DNA of 64,000 nt from a virus, in IMG/VR virus record IMGVR_UViG_3300005529_000004, positions 25,260-89,259 of that record. One strand, given 5' to 3'. Below, piece by piece: positions 1 to 7,002 of the stretch (position 1 is its first letter; each line of letters opens with the position of its first letter). The translations under genes and the position numbers were made by a program. The notes below the pieces were generated by a model. It made no database searches. It had not been told where the DNA came from and saw nothing but the letters and a program-made list of their open reading frames with translations.

Positions 1-392
1 CCGCGACAGCATCCGTCGCAGCCGTGGACGCCTTCGCCCTCGCGCCCGATCGAGGCGAGGTATTCCTGGTCATCCGGGTCTGGGTGACCGACGCCGTGCT
101 TGCAGATGCGCTCCACGATCCGCCGATCGCCGCGCCAGTGGGTCGGCCAGTCCTTCATGTGGTGGTCGCTCGGGTGGTGGACGACGCATCCGCGTCCCTC
201 GCACAGCTCAGGGTCGTGGACGTTCGTGATGACCTCGCCGGTGCCGGTCACCCAGACGCCAGCGAGCACCTCGTTGATCAGCGTCTCGACGTCGGACCGC
301 CGGATGTAGGAGTACCAGCCGCTCCTCCCGTAGCCATCCTCGTCCGCCTTCGCCAGCTCCGCGCGCAGCCGGAGCGCCGCCTGGATGCTCAT
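1..392 (-). CDS. Hypothetical phage protein, partial (C-terminus beyond window)
   Basis: The gene reads leftward from an ATG at 392 and is still open at base 1, so about 130 residues are visible and the C-terminus is missing. A charged helical N-terminus is followed by a Cys/His-rich part: a CxxxxxC pair running into HHPSDHHMKDWPTHW, then CKHGVGHPDPDD and finally CDGCC. This could bind a metal ion, but I do not recognise a family. The ATG overlaps the stop of the gene at 389-718 by four bases (ATGA), so it belongs to the same translationally coupled leftward operon as the DNA polymerase. Function unknown. Confidence 0.8.
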   Translation of the reverse strand, partial: MSIQAALRLRAELAKADEDGYGRSGWYSYIRRSDVETLINEVLAGVWVTGTGEVITNVHDPELCEGRGCVVHHPSDHHMKDWPTHWRGDRRIVERICKHGVGHPDPDDQEYLASIGREGEGVHGCDGCCR

Positions 393-718
393 GGCGTCTC
401 CTTCCGCAGGACTTCGATCATCACCGAGTCGGGCATTGCCATCACCGCGCAGTCCTTCGCATGTCCGGTCATCGCGAGCGCGCGCCCGAACGACTCCAGG
501 GCGTGTCGGATGTCCTCTTCGTCCAGATGCGCCTCCGAGAACTTGGCGATGACGATGTCGCCCGGCTGCAGCCGGAGAATCTCGACGCTCGGAAACTCGT
601 CCGGCACGATGCTGATGCGGACGTCCTCCGGGTTGAGGACCGCGCGGAACTCCGGGCAGCCGGAGTCGTGCCCGTCCAGGTCCGTGTTGCGGAAGTCCGA
701 ACAGGTGCAGTCGGTCAT
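389..718 (-). CDS. Hypothetical protein, 109 aa
   Basis: The protein starts MTDCTCSDF and has a small N-terminal Cys cluster (CTC, later SGCPEF), then a compact alpha/beta region with no transmembrane segment or known motif. The start is fixed by an ATGA overlap with the stop of the DNA polymerase gene upstream, and its own stop overlaps the start of the next gene in the same way. It is therefore the middle gene of a coupled run polymerase - this gene - partial gene. No family recognised; a polymerase accessory role would be a guess from position only. Confidence 0.8.
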   Translation of the reverse strand: MTDCTCSDFRNTDLDGHDSGCPEFRAVLNPEDVRISIVPDEFPSVEILRLQPGDIVIAKFSEAHLDEEDIRHALESFGRALAMTGHAKDCAVMAMPDSVMIEVLRKETP

Positions 719-2586
719 GCCGCCTCCTTCTCCAGCCACGGCGCCGGGGCCGTGGGAATATATGCCGGGTAGTCGTCCCGGTAGTGCTCGCCCCAGCGCG
801 AGACGATGTCGCTGTCGATCTCCAGGGTCACGCCGGGCCAGTCGTCGCGGTCGGGCATGATCCGCTCCACGATGTCGCGGGCCGCAGCCGCGTGCTCGTT
901 CGGCACCTCGAAGATCAGCTCGTCGTGGACCGAGAGCCGGAAGAACTCGCCCAGCTCGCCGCAGAGCTGGACCATCTTCTTCTTCATCGTCACGGCGCAA
1001 CCGCCCTGGATGCGGTAGTTGACGCCGACGTACGCCTTCTGCAGCTCGACCGGCAGGCGCCTTCCGTCCTGGAGCCTAATCCAGCCCCACTTCCCATCGC
1101 CCGCACGATCGCGCACCTGCTGCGTGACGGCCTGCATGAACGTGGCGACGCCGGGATAGAGCTGGTCGTAGCTGGTCAGGAACTGCTGCGCCGCCTCGAC
1201 CGTGATCTTGGCGGTGGCCGCGAACTTCTCCAGCCCGGCGCCGTAGATCTTCGCGAAGCCTGCGTTCTTGCAGACGGTGCGCTGCGGCTTCGTGAAGCCC
1301 TCGCCGTAGAGCGCGAGCGCGGTGGCATCGTGAATGTCGCCGCCGCTGTTGAAGACGTCCAGCATCCGCTGCTCACGCGCCAGGCTTGCCAGCGCGCGCA
1401 TCTCCATCCCGCTGAAGTCCGCCATCACGAAGCAGTGGTCATCGTGCGGGATGATCGCGTCCCGGACGACCCGGCCGCGCGGGAGCTGCTGGAGCGGTGG
1501 ATTAGCGACGCTCATGCGCCCCGTGCGCGCCTCCACGGGCCTCGTGCTGGCGTGGATGATCCCGTGGACGGCTGCGCCCCGCCCGGCCTGCTCGCCGAAG
1601 CCGTAGGGGTTCACAGGGCCGAGCTTGTAGAGGTAGTTGTCGAGCAGCCGCCGCGCGGTGCGCCAGCGGCGGACGATGCCCGCGACCGGGTAGCCGTGCT
1701 CGGCCAGCATGTCGAGCACGTCCTTGTCCACCGACAGGTTGCCCTTCTCGGTGAAGACCGCCCAGACCGCTCCCTGGGCGTGAAGCATGTCGATGATCTG
1801 GCGGTCGCTCGCCGGATTCTCGGCGGGAATCTGCGCGCGCAGCACGGCCGCGTCCTGCTCCAGTTTCTCGATGCACTGCTGACGGTAGGTCTCGTCAATA
1901 AGCAGGCCCGCGATCTCGGCCTCGCGCAGGCAGTGGATGACGGCCATCTCCAGCTCGTAGGCTTCGCGGTAGGACGAGTGGACGGTGCCGAACACCTTGT
2001 CGGCCAGCATCGACGTCAGGCAGGTGTCGAGCGCGGAGTATGTCCAGTAGGCCGGGACGTCGGTCGGGACCGTCGCCCAGGTCCAGCCGTGCTGCTGCAT
2101 CGTCTGCCGGAGCAGGCCCTGCCCGATCTGCGCGCGACGGTCTACGTACATCGTGGCGAGGCCCTTCAGGTCCATCCGCGCGCTCGGGTCGAGCAAGTGG
2201 CCCATGACCATCGTGTCGTGTGCCAGGCGCTGCGGGATGTCGATTCCGTCCTGCTTCAGCATCCGCGAGTCGAAGAGGAGGTTGTGCGCGACCATCGGGC
2301 GGTCGTAGCCTTCGATTACTTCCTTGACGACGCCGCGCCAGTCCTTGTAGTCGATCGCCCAGCCGTGACGCGAATCGCCGAACTGCACCAGCCGGATGTA
2401 GTCGTGGCCGACGTTGAGGCCGGTGGTTTCAATGTCCACTGCGAGAAAGTCGCGCCGTTCGCCGAGCCACTGCTTGAGCGCATCGATGTCCTCCGATCGG
2501 TCGAGTCGGTGGAGCTGCAGGTCGCCCAGCCCGCCGCCTGCTGCGGGCCGGACGTCCTGCGCGTTGAGCTGCTGAGAGTCGTCCAC
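715..2586 (-). CDS. DNA polymerase, family A (3'-5' exonuclease plus polymerase)
   Basis: Replicative DNA polymerase of 623 aa, a normal length for phage Pol I-type enzymes without a 5' nuclease. The exonuclease domain shows Exo I (AVDIETTG, D51 and E53), Exo II (HNLLFDSR) and Exo III (YSALD). The polymerase domain shows motif A (MADFSGMEMRALA), motif B (a conserved R and K with the KIYGAG stretch) and motif C (SVHDELIFEV, around residue 553); all catalytic carboxylates are present, so it should be proofreading-competent. The GTG start shares its G with the TAG stop of the RNA ligase upstream (TAGTG), which sets the start; the same frame is open further upstream, but there it lies antisense-free over the ligase gene and looks non-coding. 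Part of the leftward replication operon. Confidence 0.96.
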   Translation of the reverse strand: MDDSQQLNAQDVRPAAGGGLGDLQLHRLDRSEDIDALKQWLGERRDFLAVDIETTGLNVGHDYIRLVQFGDSRHGWAIDYKDWRGVVKEVIEGYDRPMVAHNLLFDSRMLKQDGIDIPQRLAHDTMVMGHLLDPSARMDLKGLATMYVDRRAQIGQGLLRQTMQQHGWTWATVPTDVPAYWTYSALDTCLTSMLADKVFGTVHSSYREAYELEMAVIHCLREAEIAGLLIDETYRQQCIEKLEQDAAVLRAQIPAENPASDRQIIDMLHAQGAVWAVFTEKGNLSVDKDVLDMLAEHGYPVAGIVRRWRTARRLLDNYLYKLGPVNPYGFGEQAGRGAAVHGIIHASTRPVEARTGRMSVANPPLQQLPRGRVVRDAIIPHDDHCFVMADFSGMEMRALASLAREQRMLDVFNSGGDIHDATALALYGEGFTKPQRTVCKNAGFAKIYGAGLEKFAATAKITVEAAQQFLTSYDQLYPGVATFMQAVTQQVRDRAGDGKWGWIRLQDGRRLPVELQKAYVGVNYRIQGGCAVTMKKKMVQLCGELGEFFRLSVHDELIFEVPNEHAAAARDIVERIMPDRDDWPGVTLEIDSDIVSRWGEHYRDDYPAYIPTAPAPWLEKEAA

Positions 2587-3326
2587 TACGAGGGCAGGTC
2601 GTGGCCCTTCAGCTTGAACATGACCCGGTGCCCACGGAAGTCGAACAGGTACGGGTCGGTCCGAGCGATGACTCCCTCGGGCACGGCGTTGCCGGTGCCC
2701 TCGGCGGCCGAGACGTCGCTGGTCAGCATCGACCGCACCAGCTCCTCCACCTCGGCGGTGGACGCATCGACCGCGAGCACGGGCGCCGTGTCGATGTCGA
2801 GCTGCGCCGCGACGGTCACGACGTCGTCCCAGGTCCTCCACAGAGGCTTGGAGTACTCGTCCCCGTTCGTGACCCGGAAGGTCGCGACGTCGAACGCGCG
2901 GAAGCTCTTGTGGCTGGCGTAGTCGCCTCCGCCCTTCTGGATGCCAGGTCCGTAGCCCTCGCCGAACACGATCATGGCCAGCTCGCCGATGCCCGATCCG
3001 TCTCCGTCGCCGGTGATGTCCGACAGACCGGAGGCGAGCTTGTTGGCCAGGCTGTCCTGCGACCAGTACGGGCTGCCGTCGTCTCCGAACGCGGAGTCCG
3101 CGAAGTCGCCCGGCAGGTTGGCCTTGTCGGTGCGGCCGCGAATGTCCACGTGCGGGTAGCCGTTGTCCCAGGTCAGGATCAGCCGGATGTTCATGCCGTC
3201 GATCTTCTCGGTCACGTGCCAGCGATCGACCTGCAGGAAGTCGGGCCGCTTCGCGACACCGACGACCAGCTTGTGCGTCTCGTCGTCGCGGACGTAGAGG
3301 TTCTCGATCGACGGGTAGCTGAGCAT
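2586..3326 (-). CDS. RNA ligase, Rnl2-like nucleotidyltransferase
   Basis: A 246-aa protein with the covalent nucleotidyltransferase signature of RNA ligases: motif I is TEKIDGMN, with K41 as the expected AMP-accepting lysine, followed by NIRL; motif IV is probably EGVIAR, and motif V is MFKLKG near the C-terminus. Size and motif spacing fit compact Rnl2-type RNA ligases that join 3'-OH and 5'-phosphate ends. The ATG overlaps the TGA of the small membrane protein gene (TGATG) and has a GGAGG 7-8 bases upstream. It lies directly before the DNA polymerase. It is the first of two RNA ligases in the window, the other being the Rnl1-like enzyme at 18885-19979. Substrate unknown. Confidence 0.85.
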   Translation of the reverse strand: MLSYPSIENLYVRDDETHKLVVGVAKRPDFLQVDRWHVTEKIDGMNIRLILTWDNGYPHVDIRGRTDKANLPGDFADSAFGDDGSPYWSQDSLANKLASGLSDITGDGDGSGIGELAMIVFGEGYGPGIQKGGGDYASHKSFRAFDVATFRVTNGDEYSKPLWRTWDDVVTVAAQLDIDTAPVLAVDASTAEVEELVRSMLTSDVSAAEGTGNAVPEGVIARTDPYLFDFRGHRVMFKLKGHDLPS

Positions 3327-3445
3327 CAGCCCGCCTCCACCAGGATCGACACCACGCACGCCACGATGCCGAGGATGACTCCGGCGTTGCCGAAGCCGGT
3401 GAACGCGGCAACCGTGAACGGCACGAGGAAGATTGCAAACAGCAT
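3326..3445 (-). CDS. Small membrane protein, 39 aa
   Basis: Almost the whole protein is hydrophobic (MLFAIFLVPFTVAAFTG, then VILGIVACVVSIL), consistent with one or two membrane segments. A strong GGAGGTGG lies just upstream of the ATG, and the TGA overlaps the ATG of the RNA ligase gene by one base. It opens the operon that continues through RNA ligase and DNA polymerase. It is too short for family assignment; holin-like or membrane-anchoring roles are possible but unsupported. Confidence 0.7.
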   Translation of the reverse strand: MLFAIFLVPFTVAAFTGFGNAGVILGIVACVVSILVEAG

Positions 3446-3514
3446 GTCCCACCTCCCCAACCTAGACTTTGAACTACCTCCCGCGCCGAACATTACCACG
3501 AGGGCAGGAAGAGC

Positions 3515-3538
3515 GGAAGCCCGCCGGAGCGGGCTTCC
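3515..3538 (-). terminator. Hairpin terminator after the OB-like gene
   Basis: A perfect 10-bp stem (GGAAGCCCGC / GCGGGCTTCC) with a 4-base loop lies just past the stop of the leftward gene 3570-4715. On the minus strand it is followed by a modest pyrimidine run (GCTCTTCC). It separates that gene from the RNA ligase-polymerase operon. Confidence 0.7.
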
Positions 3539-3569
3539 TTCGCCGATGGAGACCAGGCCACCGGAGAAT

Positions 3570-4715
3570 CTAGGTGAGGCCCATCTCCCGCTCGTAGCGG
3601 TCGAAGGCCATGTCGTCGGCGGTGGGCGCCTCGGCTGCGACCAGCCAGGCATTCTCCGCCTCGATCTCGCTGCGCTGCTGCTCTTCGGCGGCGCGGCAGT
3701 TCTCCTCGCCGTGGATCGGGCAGTCGAGCGCCTCGGCCGCAAACTGGTGCTCGGCCTGGTCGCAGGTGCAGCCGGTGCCGACCGGCGCGTCCAGCAGGTG
3801 CGCGTTGGTCGGACGGCTGAAGAATCCGAAGTGCTGGTCGTCGCGGCTGCGCTCGACCTTCGCGGTCATCGTGACCCGCTCGCCCCGGAATCCGTTGAGG
3901 CCGTCGCTGTTGCCCTTCGCCGCGAGCTGGCTCCAGAGTGCCTGCGCGATCGTGCCGTAGACCTTGTTGCCGTCGTCCTCGCGAACCAGCATCTTGAAGG
4001 TCTCGCCGTAGGTGCCGTGCGTCACCTTCGTGCTGACGATCTCGCCGGTGATCTCGCGGCGTCCCTCGGGGAGGGCCGGGGCGGTGGCGAGTGCAGCCTG
4101 CTCAGCGGCTCGGCGGGCGTCCCGCTCGGCCTGGCGCTGGATCGAGCGCCGGGCTGCGGCGACCTGGGCCTCGCTCAGCTCGCCCTTGCTCGCGAGCTGC
4201 TGCTTGAGGCTGGTCAGGAAGTCGGCCTCGCCGTAGCCGTTGTAGCGATCCTCGACCGCTTCGAGGAAGGCGACGACGTCCTCGTTAGCTGCGCGGAAGG
4301 CGTCGCGCCGGAGCTGCTTCTCCAGGGCCGCTGCCTCGCGAGCCGCGCGGTCCTTGATGAACTTGGCGCGGAAGGCGTCGCGGCCGTTCAGGTCGCAGCG
4401 CTCAGCGCAAATCTCGCCGAAGGCGAGGAAGTCGCCGGAAGGGATGTACTTGACGACCGCCACCCAGCGGATGCCGGGATGCCCGCAGTGGTTGCACTGG
4501 TGGATCGAGCGGTGATCGTCGGCGCCGGTGCGCCAGTTCGGGAAGTACTGCCAGACCCGATCCTCCCAGCGCTGAACCGCTTGCCGGTATAGCTCGGCGG
4601 CTTGTGCGGAGAGCGCGAAGGTCGGCGGCTCGGGGCGGCGGTTGTCGATGTAGTCAACGACCTCGTAGTCGGCCGGATCGAAGTCGGCCGGGCGATGAAC
4701 GTCGGTGCGGGGCAT
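3570..4715 (-). CDS. Conserved phage protein with a zinc-binding-like N-terminus and a possible OB-fold segment
   Basis: A 381-aa soluble protein. Residues near 75-110 hold CNHCGHPG and CAERC, a likely zinc site. A long charged helical stretch rich in Ala, Glu and Arg follows. Near residues 260-330 there is a beta-rich segment beginning EITGEIVSTKVTHGTYG and continuing KMLVREDDG and KVYGTIAQAL, which resembles nucleic-acid-binding OB-fold modules. C-terminal cysteines (CTC, CPIHGEENC) may form a second metal site. The ATG at 4715 has a close GGAGG. An in-frame ATG at 4745 sits 6 bases after the GATAAT hexamer of the upstream promoter module and would add ten residues (METTTHQEAR) by leaderless initiation. 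A DNA-binding accessory role is inferred, not shown. Confidence 0.85.
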   Translation of the reverse strand: MPRTDVHRPADFDPADYEVVDYIDNRRPEPPTFALSAQAAELYRQAVQRWEDRVWQYFPNWRTGADDHRSIHQCNHCGHPGIRWVAVVKYIPSGDFLAFGEICAERCDLNGRDAFRAKFIKDRAAREAAALEKQLRRDAFRAANEDVVAFLEAVEDRYNGYGEADFLTSLKQQLASKGELSEAQVAAARRSIQRQAERDARRAAEQAALATAPALPEGRREITGEIVSTKVTHGTYGETFKMLVREDDGNKVYGTIAQALWSQLAAKGNSDGLNGFRGERVTMTAKVERSRDDQHFGFFSRPTNAHLLDAPVGTGCTCDQAEHQFAAEALDCPIHGEENCRAAEEQQRSEIEAENAWLVAAEAPTADDMAFDRYEREMGLT

Positions 4716-4735
4716 TCTGGCCTCCTGGTGGGTGG

Positions 4736-4802
4736 TGGTCTCCATACCCGGATTATCGCCGAAGGGGAGGACGGACCGCATCCCTCGAACGGGTAGTTCT
4801 TG
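4736..4802 (-). promoter_or_regulatory. Dispersed promoter module, copy A
   Basis: These 67 bases, read leftward, are identical to 31100-31166 on the other strand. They contain the conserved AAGAACTACCCGTTCGAGGG element, GATGC, 20 bases of spacer, then GATAAT (complement of 4752-4757) and six bases later an ATG in frame with the gene at 3570-4715. This is the promoter of that gene. Confidence 0.8.
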
Positions 4803-4909
4803 AACTACGATCTGAGCGGAGGGACGGCGCCCGTTGCGGGCCGGAAGGAGGAGGTTGTCCGCACCGCTCGAAGCCGAAGCTCGTTGCGGGCGACGTCCTC
4901 GCTCCGCTC

Positions 4910-5707
4910 TCAAGTCTCGGACGAGCTTAGCAGCTCCCGGAGACGGCGCAATGCTTCCCGCTGCCACGCCTGCACGGTGGTCGTGCTCTTGCCCACGTGC
5001 GCGGCGATCTCGCCCAGGCTCAGCGGCGGCTGGCCGTCGAATCCGAAGCGCAGCCGGACGATCTCGCCCAGCTCCGGTGGAAGGTCGAGCAGGGCCGCGC
5101 GAAGATGCGTCGCGTCCCAGTGTCCCTCGCTCGGGTCGTCGGCGTGCGGGTCGGCGACCGTGTCCAGCAGGCTCTGGGAGTAGTCGTCATCGAGGTAGAC
5201 CTCGCGGTTGAGGCTCGTCACGACCTCGGCTGCTTCGAGCGCGCGCCGAATCTCCTCCGGCTCGGCGTCCAGGTCCTTCGCGAGCTGCTCGATCGTCTTG
5301 TGCGGCTCGGCTGCGAGCGCGCCGCGCGCCTTCGCGCGATGCTCGGCGACCTGGGGAGGCAGACGGATCGTGGCCGCGTTCGCCGACAGGCCGGTGAGAA
5401 TGTACTTGCGGACCCAGAGCGTGGCGTAGGTCGTGAAGCGGAAGCCCAGCTCCGGGTCAAACTTGCGCGTGGCGTGGTCGAGACCCAGCACGCCGTCCTG
5501 GACGATGTCCTCGTAGTCGCCGCGATGCCTGTAGCCGCGAGCGATGCTGAGCACGAGGCGCATATTGCACCGGATCAGCTCATGGCGCGCGCTCTCGTCT
5601 CCCCGCCCTGCTCGCCGCGCCAGGTCGCGCTCCTCCTTCGCGGTTAGCAGGCGGTGGTTGGCGGCGGAATCGAGGAACCGCTGGTGGCCCTCGTCCGTCG
5701 TTCTCAT
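4910..5707 (-). CDS. Sigma-70 family RNA polymerase sigma factor
   Basis: A 265-aa sigma factor with regions 2, 3 and 4. Region 2 includes NMRLVLSIARGYRHRG, DIVQDGVLGLDHATRKFDP and FRFTTYATLWVRKYI, the stretch that binds core enzyme and melts the -10 element. Region 3 includes IRLPPQV and the helical part QLAKDLDAEPEEIRRAL. Region 4 is LPPELGEIVRLRFGFDG plus the helix-turn-helix LSLGEIAAHVGKSTTTVQAWQ. The close match to primary (RpoD-like) sigma in region 2.3-2.4 predicts a TATAAT-like -10 preference. It would redirect host RNA polymerase; the four GATAAT modules in this window are candidate targets. It precedes copy A in the leftward order. No anti-sigma gene recognised nearby. Confidence 0.95.
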   Translation of the reverse strand: MRTTDEGHQRFLDSAANHRLLTAKEERDLARRAGRGDESARHELIRCNMRLVLSIARGYRHRGDYEDIVQDGVLGLDHATRKFDPELGFRFTTYATLWVRKYILTGLSANAATIRLPPQVAEHRAKARGALAAEPHKTIEQLAKDLDAEPEEIRRALEAAEVVTSLNREVYLDDDYSQSLLDTVADPHADDPSEGHWDATHLRAALLDLPPELGEIVRLRFGFDGQPPLSLGEIAAHVGKSTTTVQAWQREALRRLRELLSSSET

Positions 5708-5731
5708 GTTAGGCGACAGGGTAGCACGAGA

Positions 5732-5754
5732 GAGGCCCGCTCATCGCGGGCCTC
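5732..5754 (-). terminator. Hairpin terminator after the HTH gene
   Basis: GAGGCCCGC pairs with GCGGGCCTC around a 5-base loop. On the minus strand it is followed by TCTCTCGTG. It lies between the stop of the gene at 5782-6384 and the start of the sigma factor, so the sigma gene probably has its own promoter in 5708-5731 or relies on read-through. Confidence 0.65.
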
Positions 5755-5781
5755 GCTCGGGGAATAACCGCCTTGTGCGGC

Positions 5782-6384
5782 TTAGCGCAGCTTGGCACGC
5801 TCCTCGGCGGTCAGCAACTCCAGCGCATCCTCGCGCCAGTCGTCCGTCTTCGGCACCGGCGGCAGCTCGCCCTCGCGCCGGAGCCGCTCGATCGCCCCGC
5901 AGACGCCGTGGTAGGTCCGCCCGAGCGCCTTCGCGATGATCTCAGCCGTGTGGCCCTCCTCGACCATCGTGACGATGAAGGTCAGGTCGTACTCGTCGTA
6001 GCGCTCGCCGCGATGCCGGGCGCGGGGAAGAGTCGCTGCCTGGGCCTTCTGCTCGAACTCGATCATCGCCCGCCGCTCAGCCTCGGTCGTGTAGCGGTGC
6101 CGGTACTCGTCGCGCCGCTGCGACATCGTGAGGCTGCAGTAGCGGTAGGCGTCCGCGACCGAGCAGTGGCGGTGACTGGCCAGGACGCCGGGCGAGCGGA
6201 CGATCCCGTGCGCCGCCCAGCGGTTGACCGTGTCGCGGTTGACCCCGAAGAGCTGCGCGAGCTGGACGCTCGGCAGGTAGGTGATCAACTCGCCCGTCTC
6301 CGGGTCGGGGATGCGGCGGATGACCATGCCGTGCTTGCGCCGGGCATCGTTCATCCGGCCGACCCGCTCGGCGACGGCGCTCAC
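5782..6384 (-). CDS. DNA-binding protein with two HTH-like domains
   Basis: A 200-aa protein. Residues 36-70 (ITYLPSVQLAQLFGV then NRDTVNRWAAHGIV) form an excisionase/MerR-like winged helix-turn-helix that reads as a sequence-specific binder. The C-terminal half contains EYDLTFIVTMVEEGHTAEII with ALGRTYHGVCGAIERL, a Myb/GcrA-like helix-turn-helix. Two DNA-binding units suggest a regulator of phage transcription. The GTG start overlaps the TGA of the gene at 6381-6563 (GTGA). It is followed by a terminator, then the sigma factor gene. Confidence 0.8.
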   Translation of the reverse strand: MSAVAERVGRMNDARRKHGMVIRRIPDPETGELITYLPSVQLAQLFGVNRDTVNRWAAHGIVRSPGVLASHRHCSVADAYRYCSLTMSQRRDEYRHRYTTEAERRAMIEFEQKAQAATLPRARHRGERYDEYDLTFIVTMVEEGHTAEIIAKALGRTYHGVCGAIERLRREGELPPVPKTDDWREDALELLTAEERAKLR

Positions 6385-6563
6385 TGGAGCTTCCCGAGCA
6401 GGTCGCTGTACTCCTCCTGCTCCTGCCGGGCCGCGCGACGCTCGGCGGCGGGCAAGTCCGCGTTCCGAAGCTCGGCGCCGGTGATGGCGATGGCGCGCTT
6501 GAGGCCCCGCACCAGAACCGTCTGGTCTGAGGCGCTCATCTTGACGTTGACGGATACGTCCAT
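6381..6563 (-). CDS. Small hypothetical protein, 60 aa
   Basis: Starts MDVSVNVKMSASDQTVLVRG, a beta strand followed by an amphipathic helix, and ends in a charged helix (ERRAARQEQEEYSDLLGKL). A GGAGGAG precedes the ATG at good spacing. Coupled to the HTH gene by a GTGA overlap, so the two are probably co-expressed. No recognised family. Confidence 0.75.
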   Translation of the reverse strand: MDVSVNVKMSASDQTVLVRGLKRAIAITGAELRNADLPAAERRAARQEQEEYSDLLGKLQ

Positions 6564-6608
6564 CTTCTCCTCCTGCTAGCCCGGTTCGTCCGGGTCGCGC
6601 TCACCGTA

Positions 6609-6642
6609 CCACAAAATGACGCCTTTTGGCTCTTCTGCGTCA
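6609..6642. promoter_or_regulatory. Inverted repeat, possible operator
   Basis: AATGACGC and GCGTCATT face each other across about 15 bases, upstream of the leftward gene pair 6381-6384. The half-sites resemble the CGTCATTCC repeats near the primase gene (9643-9857), so the same protein may bind both. The 200 bases from 6564 to 6780 otherwise hold no convincing gene apart from a possible 23-codon frame. Confidence 0.35.
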
Positions 6643-6712
6643 TTTCGGCTAGAATCGGAGCAACGGCGGCGCTCAGTCGTCGGCCGCGATCCCGGTGGAA
6701 GGCCGTGGACGA

Positions 6713-6784
6713 CTAGTCGAACGAGGGCCGCTGGGCCTGGAGGTGGGCATGCCGCCTCGCCACCCGGCGGCTCTCGCGGTTCAC
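6713..6784 (-). CDS. Possible tiny basic peptide, 23 aa
   Basis: A GTG overlapping the TGA of the preceding gene (GTGA) opens 23 codons reading NRESRRVARRHAHLQAQRP before a TAG at 6713. The only support is the coupled start, which is the usual gene junction in this genome; there is no ribosome binding site of its own. It could be chance. Confidence 0.25.
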   Translation of the reverse strand: MNRESRRVARRHAHLQAQRPSFD

Positions 6785-7002
6785 GGGAGCCAGCCTCCGT
6801 CCTCGGGATCGTTGCGGTGCGGAGCGGTGGCGATGAGCGCCCGATGTCTGCGGCGCGCGTCACGTCGCAGGTAGCGACGGGTCTCCAGGGCATTCCGCGC
6901 GTTTCTCCCTGCACGCCAGAGCCAACGTCGCACGAACCAGGCGGTGTCGATCAGCACGACGATCGCTGCGACATCCCAGAGGAGATGCTCGTAGGGCTGC
7001 AC
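6781..7002 (-). CDS. Small membrane protein, 73 aa
   Basis: One predicted membrane helix near residues 7-25 (LLWDVAAIVVLIDTAWFV), followed by a strongly basic tail (RRWLWRAGRNARNALETRR). The GTG start shares a base with the TAG of the primase-helicase gene (TAGTG), so it is translated with it. A single-pass protein with a positive cytoplasmic tail could tether replication proteins to the membrane, but nothing in the sequence proves this. Confidence 0.7.
   Translation of the reverse strand: MQPYEHLLWDVAAIVVLIDTAWFVRRWLWRAGRNARNALETRRYLRRDARRRHRALIATAPHRNDPEDGGWLP

Noticed and set aside
784-2922. A 712-codon rightward open frame opposite the DNA polymerase
   Set aside because: It is the shadow of the leftward polymerase; it lacks any motif and is a GC-rich antisense frame.
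2601-4592. A 663-codon rightward open frame
   Set aside because: It covers the RNA ligase and OB-like genes on the other strand and has only compositional bias.
6576-6914. A 112-codon leftward frame in the gap before the HTH genes
   Set aside because: Low-complexity Pro/Arg content, no start site, overlaps the real small membrane gene in another frame.
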